A stretch of DNA of 43,548 bases, taken from Chlorokybus atmophyticus. Lineage: Eukaryota; Streptophyta; Chlorokybophyceae; Chlorokybales; Chlorokybaceae. The notes below the pieces were generated by a model. That model saw only the letters and a list, made by a program, of their open reading frames with translations, was not told the DNA's origin and searched no databases. Numbering within the stretch: position 1 is the first letter of the stretch; each line of letters begins with the position of its first letter. Shown here piece after piece: positions 34,314-43,548 of the stretch. The stretch lies in the NCBI GenBank assembly GCA_009103225.1, contig RHPI01000975.1, forward strand, positions 8,415 to 51,962, written 5' to 3'. Both the position numbers and the translations under genes were made by a program.

Positions 34314-37300
34314 TCACCCCTCCAGCGCCCGTACCATCACCGGAAACCCGTCCGCCGGTTTCTGCACGGGTAGTGAGTCTAGGTTGGCTAGCGGTCCCAT
34401 CGGCGTCCACGCCACGGTCGTGACAAGTCGGTGGAGGAAGAGCTTCATCTCGAGCTTGGCGAAGGACTCGCCAATGCAGAGACGGGCGCCGGCGCCGAAG
34501 GGGATGTACGAGAAGGGGGAAGGGGGGGACTGAGAGGGGGGAAGTGGGTGGGTGGGTGGGTGGGCGAGTGAGCTGTTGTGCATGAGAGGAGTTGTGTATG
34601 CATGCATCCACGCAAAACTCTCCTCATGCGCGTGTGTGCACGCACAGGCTTCCATGCCACCCACGCGCGTATGTGCGTGCACAGGCGCACTCACATGCTT
34701 ATGAGTGCATGCATAAGAATTGCCTCACTGAAAACATCTGTGGACGTATGCACACAGGCGCGCATCTCAACACAAGTGCACGCACACATACAAAATATTC
34801 GAGTTGTTGATGTACGCATGCGAGCACACGCAGGCTCTCGGTGCTTACTTGTTCTAAGCGGTGCGGGTTGAACTTCTCAGGATCCTGGTACACCTTCTCG
34901 TCGTGATGCGTCATGACGGCACTATACTGCACCACCCAGCCCTTGGGAATGGCATAACCTGCATGTGTGACACACAAGCCATAAGACACATGCGCACGCG
35001 CATACACGGCACATGCACACACACACGCACGTGCGCGCACACGCGCACACGTGCGCGCTTACACATAGAGAGAAGTGTCAACAACCTATCAGAGTATCAT
35101 GTCAAGGTCACTTACCTTTGTACTCGGTATTGCATATGGCGAGGCGGCCCATTGCCGGCACCGGCGGCCTTATGCGAAGCGTCTCGGCTAACATGGCGTC
35201 CGTGTACGGCATCTGAGTGAGCCGTTGTTGTTCACATCTACACAAGATGTGGGTGCACACATGTGCGCCCACGCATGCCGCATGGTCTACACTCGACCTC
35301 ATCAACATATGCTATTTTCTTCAATGCTGGCGCGGGTCACAATAATACTGGCAAATAGCACACACATTCTTAACAGCCATGCCATCCTTGAAGTGACTTT
35401 TTAACTTGTTTTACATTGCCCCATATCCATGCAGTCCCTGACCAGTGTTTTGCAGTCCTCAAGAGTCAGCTCATAAGAATCCTCCTTCTGCTGCTGCTTA
35501 TGAGCCTTCACTCCAAGCTGCTCGGCACGCACCTTCTCGTAAACCTCCGGATACTCCGACATGTACCTGACATACACCCACATTGTAGACACAACAACAA
35601 CAACAACAACAACGACGACGACGGCGAGTAGTGCATCACCTGAGTGCGCATGCAAGGGTGTTGCACGAGGTGTCGTAGCCGGCCACGAGGACGTTTATGA
35701 GCAGGTCTTTGATGACGTTGTCCTCAAGGCCGGCACCGTCCTCATCTCTGGCTGTGAACGCAGCATACCGATCAAGTACACACGTGCGTGCGTGCGTGCA
35801 TGCGTGCGTGCATGCGCATCCCCTGGTATGTTTGTGTTCGTGTGCATGCATGACAGTAAGTGAACACAACTGAGAGCGTGGGTTTCAACGCATGCACACA
35901 CACCAGTCATGAGTCTGGACAACACGTCCGGTTTGGACGCCAAGTCCTCTCCCGAACTGCGCTTCTGCTTCATGATCTGCGCAAACTCCCGCAGCAACCC
36001 CTCGCGAGCCTACGCAAGATGAACAACACACACATCACGCACAGCATGTCATGGTTTGTAATCAATAACACACACACGCGCACGCACGCACACGGACACG
36101 GACACACCACAACATCCCACCTCCAGCGCTCTGCTGAACGCAGTTTGGATGAGAGGCAGTCTGATCGGCAGCGAGAAGAGACCCTTCACCCACGCGGGGT
36201 ACAAAGCGCGCAGACGACACACAACAACTTCACTTGAAGCACCGAGGATCACCTCCGCAGCGACGTCAAACGTGAACTGGGGTGGGGTGGGTTGTCGGTG
36301 TGAGTATGGGGGCAAAAAAGGTTTGTTTGCAACACGCACCCACATGCACTCATGTGTACGTGTGCGTGTGCGCACGTACAGCATCCGCAATCGCATCGCA
36401 CACGCATAAACGCACACGTACACATGTAGCTGATGCGCCAGCGCACGAGCGCACAGGCAAAAACAAGCCCACGCTTGCACACACGTGAGGGCGCGCACAC
36501 AAACACAGGCACCATCAGAACATCACGCAAAGATGCCCGCAGATTGACAAGTGCGCAGTGCTTGTGGACAGACAGACAGACAAGCACACACTCAACATGT
36601 CCCACACCTTCATGATCTCCTCGTACGCTCGCACGGTGCAGCCCGGCCGCCACTCCCGCAAGCACCGATCCGCGGCGGCGTGGATGGCGGGGGCGTATGA
36701 AGCGAGGGCCTCGTGCGTGAACGCGGCTGTAAACACAACACGTCGCATGTTGTAGCAATGATGGGTATTGGGGCAATAACGTCGTGAGGAGTGAACACTA
36801 GCACAAACGTATGCACACACGCACATTGTGTGTATACAGATGCACATTGTGCACTCACATCAAGTGCGTGCATGCGTGCGTGTGTTATTATCATTGTTGT
36901 GTACTTGTGTGTGCACGTTGTTCGTACCTACCGAGCAGCAGTCGCTTGTTGCGTCGGTGCGTTTCTCCCCGCATCTCAAACAACGAGCCGGGACCCATCA
37001 ACACTCGCCCCGCTTTCGGCAGCGCCGCAACAAACAACTGCACACAATCACACAAAGCAACAAACCATCAATCAAAGTCGTCATCACGTGTCACCCTTGT
37101 CTGGCAGGGGGATGATACAGAGATGTGTATGTGTGTAGACACACATGTAAACTCGCACGCACGCACACGCGCACACAGATATGCACACATGCGCGCACAC
37201 GCACACACATGCACACAGAGAAAGAGAGGCCTCCTCATACACACGCGCACGCGCACACCCGCCCACCCCACGCTCAGCCACCCACGCACACACGCACGCG

Positions 37301-38457
37301 CACACGCGCACACGCACACACGCACACCTTATTCTCGTTCTGCAGTATGAACCTATTCCCCTCCCCCCCCAGTATGGCAATAGTGGGACTCCCGAACAGG
37401 TGCGTCTTGTAGATGCTGCCGTAGCTGGACGCCCGCTCGGACGCGAAGGCCCACGCGCCTTTATTCTTCCGAGATAGGATCCACGACACCGTCTCGCCGA
37501 AAAAGGGGAGGCCCTGGTGTGGGTGGGGGTGTTGCTTGGGTGTTTTGGGTTGTTGGTTTGTTGGTTTTGGTGTGCGTGCGTGCGTGCGTGAGTGTGTGTG
37601 TGAATGCAAGTGCGGGTATGGGCTCGTGCGTGCGTGCGTGCGCCTGCGTGAGTGTGTGCGTCTGTGTGCGCATGTGCGCGTGTCATCGTGTGTGCACACA
37701 CGAGTGCGTATGCGTGTGTACGCTTAGACTGTTTGGGCTTAAGCGACGGTTGCTGTTTGTGTGCGGTGGTTAGTTGTAAGTGATCAAGGATCTGTAACTG
37801 GTGAACGGTTGATTGATGCTTGGGTGTCCCGTCAAGTCATCGGAAAAAGACAGAAGAAGAGTGTTCATTGCACAGTGCACGACTAAGCCACTGACTGACT
37901 GAGCTGCAGCACCCCCAGCATGCAAGACATGCGTGAACCACTAAATGAACCAACCGATGAAGCAGTCAAGGAATGACTGGGTCAATCGAGAACTGAAACG
38001 GCTCGAACCGGTTATAGGAATATGGATGACTGGGCGAATGAATCAAGCACTTGTGGGCAATCAAAAGTCGAATCGAAAAATGATGAGTAGTACTCCATCG
38101 AGTACACAAACGAAGAACGTCTCAGTCCAATGAAGTCATGAGAATGATGCCAAAGGCCGCCAGTGTATGCGTCGACGAGCGCAATCGGTAAGATGTGACA
38201 AATGACACAGTGCGAGTAGATCAGTAACCCGCATCGCACTCGTCTAGTCAGTGTAGTGACTCACTCACTGGCGTGCTTGTTTCGACTGACTGCAACACGC
38301 TTGCGTGCATGTACGCACTCACCTGCGTCCCAGGCGGCAGCGGTTTGCCCAGCCTGGCGGACAGCACCGCCGCCACGAGCCTGTTCCACTGCACGAATAG
38401 CAGCAGCAACGCCGCAAACACCCCCAGCCACACCGCCGGCCACATCGCCGCCGCCAT
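34314..38457 (-). CDS. Cytochrome P450, CYP85-clan-like
   Basis: Eleven exons join in phase: 38457-38323, 37513-37328, 37037-36932, 36726-36608, 36276-36121, 36009-35904, 35751-35640, 35566-35443, 35212-35116, 34958-34849 and 34529-34314, about 488 residues, the usual length. It begins with a membrane anchor ([15 protein letters not shown]) and the Pro-rich hinge [14 protein letters not shown]. Next are [13 protein letters not shown], then [18 protein letters not shown] (C-helix WxxxR equivalent region), the I-helix oxygen-activation motif VAGYDTS (about residue 293), the K-helix ETLR (about 358) and the haem loop [18 protein letters not shown] with the Cys ligand near 435. The KTHLFG and [10 protein letters not shown] segments point to the CYP85 clan (sterol, terpenoid, retinoid-like hydroxylases, CYP26/CYP120/CYP716 relatives). 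The exact substrate cannot be told. It is an ER-bound monooxygenase needing NADPH-P450 reductase. It is head-to-head with the SDR gene. Confidence 0.92.
36300..36500 (-). repeat. CA/TG-rich intron tract in the P450 gene
   Basis: Alternating CACATGCAC, TGTGCGTG and CGCACACG words fill the intron between the fourth and fifth P450 exons. The introns at 37130-37330 and 37560-37730 look the same. They have no coding value. Confidence 0.7.
37529..38322 (-). other. Long first intron of the P450 gene
   Basis: The right part (about 37800-38250) is not simple sequence. It carries repeated TGACTG, TGAATGAA and CAATCG-like words such as GACTGACTGAGCTG and AACCAACCGATGAAG, suggesting a decayed short tandem repeat. 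No exon or RNA gene is seen in it. Confidence 0.4.
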
Positions 38458-38592
38458 GCTGTCTAACAGAACTGTTCACAGAGATTTAACGCAGTTCGTT
38501 AAAGACGCACACACAATCTCCCCACTGTCTCTAACGACAGGTATCTGTAATCAGAGCCTGTCGTCTGCCGTTATACCGACATCGCTGGCGAC
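38458..38592. promoter_or_regulatory. 135-bp bidirectional promoter candidate, P450/SDR
   Basis: Only 135 bases separate the start codons of the minus-strand P450 and the plus-strand SDR, so both 5' leaders and core promoters must share it. It contains AACGCAG/ACGCAC motifs, and a facing ACGACAGG and CCTGTCGT pair at about 38532-38539 and 38557-38564. No TATA box is obvious. Confidence 0.6.
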
Positions 38593-42779
<4,187 letters not shown>

Positions 42780-43000
42780 TTTGGTTGAGATTGTTTGATT
42801 GCCTATTGATGTAGACTAATGCATTTTGGTACCATTTGACCCATTGTGATCATCTGCCGGTCACGAACATTGCGTGTACTTTGAGGTTGTGGTTGTTTAG
42901 CGGTATGTCGGTGCATGCAGCCGCGCATGGAGTGGGCGCATTGACTAAATGCGTAGTGTTGTGTAATGTGATCGTTTGACGGTTGGCCTCATGGCGGTGA

Positions 43001-43049
43001 CACACCTTTGCATGGAGACACTTGAATGAGTGTCTCCATGCAAGGTGTG
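43001..43049. repeat. Strong stem-loop downstream of the SDR gene
   Basis: The left arm at 43001-43022 and the right arm at 43029-43049 pair over 21 bp with a single bulged T and a 6-base loop (TGAATG). It lies about 220 bp after the SDR stop. It could be a small MITE-like element, a processing hairpin or a small-RNA precursor. There is no poly-T terminator after it. Confidence 0.9.
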
Positions 43050-43059
43050 ACAGTGATAT

Positions 43060-43370
43060 GCACGCATTCGACATTGACATGCGCACGCACGGCCCCATCC
43101 CCCTGGCATACACACGCACGCGCACGCGCATACGCACACGTACACATACACACACACGTGCATGCGTGCGCTCTGTTAAGCTTTAGGCCTTGGGGCAACA
43201 TGAACCGCACATGTGCCACATTCGCTGCACATGCTGCACAAAAGCAACCTGTTCTGGAGAGAGACTCGGCCAACACATGCACCACATGGCAGCATAAAAA
43301 CTTGTGAACACATGCTTGATTGCAATGTGATGTTGTACATATAGAGTTCGGACTGGGCTGAATACGCACG
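43060..43370. other. No gene recognised
   Basis: CA/CGCACA-rich sequence at about 43080-43160 is followed by unremarkable DNA. No exon, tRNA or hairpin is seen. Confidence 0.5.
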
Positions 43371-43374
43371 GATA

Positions 43375-43490
43375 TGCAGTGCCAGTATCAGCGGTACTGG
43401 TACTGTATCAGTGGTATTGAGTAGTACCAGTATTAGTGGTATCAGTACTGGTACAATGATACTGGTACTGATGCTGATGCTGATGCTAAT
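43375..43490. repeat. AGTACCAGTAT/GTACTGGTA minisatellite
   Basis: Imperfect repeats of about 10-12 bp built on GTACTGGTAC and CAGT(A/G)GTAT in both orientations, ending in three TGATGC units. The unit is close to palindromic, so the tract could fold on itself. Confidence 0.75.
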
Positions 43491-43493
43491 ACA

Positions 43494-43496
<3 letters not shown>

Positions 43497-43548
<52 letters not shown>
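43497..43548. repeat. (CT)n tract running off the window
   Basis: Uninterrupted CT dinucleotides (26 copies) reach the window end, so the true length is unknown. Confidence 0.95.

Overview
This is nuclear DNA from a eukaryote, most likely a green alga or another early-branching member of the green lineage. The genes are split into 4-15 exons with GT-AG introns and two GC-AG introns. Many introns are filled with TG/CA and TGCG-rich cryptic simple sequence. The gene set points to Viridiplantae: a MOS1/BAT2-like protein with the plant-type N-terminus, an AP2-domain protein, a Rubisco-LSMT-type SET methyltransferase, a CYP85-clan-like P450 and a plastid-type short-chain dehydrogenase. The species cannot be named from the sequence. 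One assembly gap (750 N, 30784-31533) interrupts the SET gene.

Layout. 0.8-6 kb: a possible CXC/tesmin-type gene remnant; an intact four-exon minus-strand gene of unknown function with a mitochondrion-like N-terminus; and, divergent from it, a ribonucleotide reductase small-subunit (R2) gene that keeps its introns but has several frameshifts and in-frame stops. 6-11.2 kb is gene-poor: a 53-bp tandem repeat, a truncated pogo/Tigger-like transposon with one recognisable terminal end, and a fragment resembling a C5-cytosine methyltransferase. 11.5-18.2 kb (minus): a 15-exon gene for a protein of about 1,740 residues with an AP2 domain, two AT-hooks, three families of internal repeats and a possible second AP2-like fold. 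20.4-22.9 kb (plus): an SLC38/AVT-type amino-acid transporter. 23.7-28.6 kb (minus): a MOS1/PRRC2-like protein. 30.1-33.7 kb (plus): the SET methyltransferase, interrupted by the gap. 34.3-38.5 kb (minus): an 11-exon cytochrome P450. 38.6-42.8 kb (plus): a 10-exon SDR, head-to-head with the P450 across only 135 bp; its second intron holds a CA tract of about 945 bp. 43.0-43.5 kb: a strong hairpin, a short minisatellite and a CT tract.

Exon boundaries were read by hand from splice signals, reading phase and family resemblance. In the unknown gene, the AP2 gene, the P450 and the SDR every junction I traced keeps phase. The transporter and MOS1-like genes also keep phase, but their first exons are not located. 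This consistency makes general assembly error an unlikely explanation for the broken R2 gene. No operons are expected. The context suggests a shared promoter for P450 and SDR, another divergent pair at 2972/3204, and a convergent pair (SET and P450).
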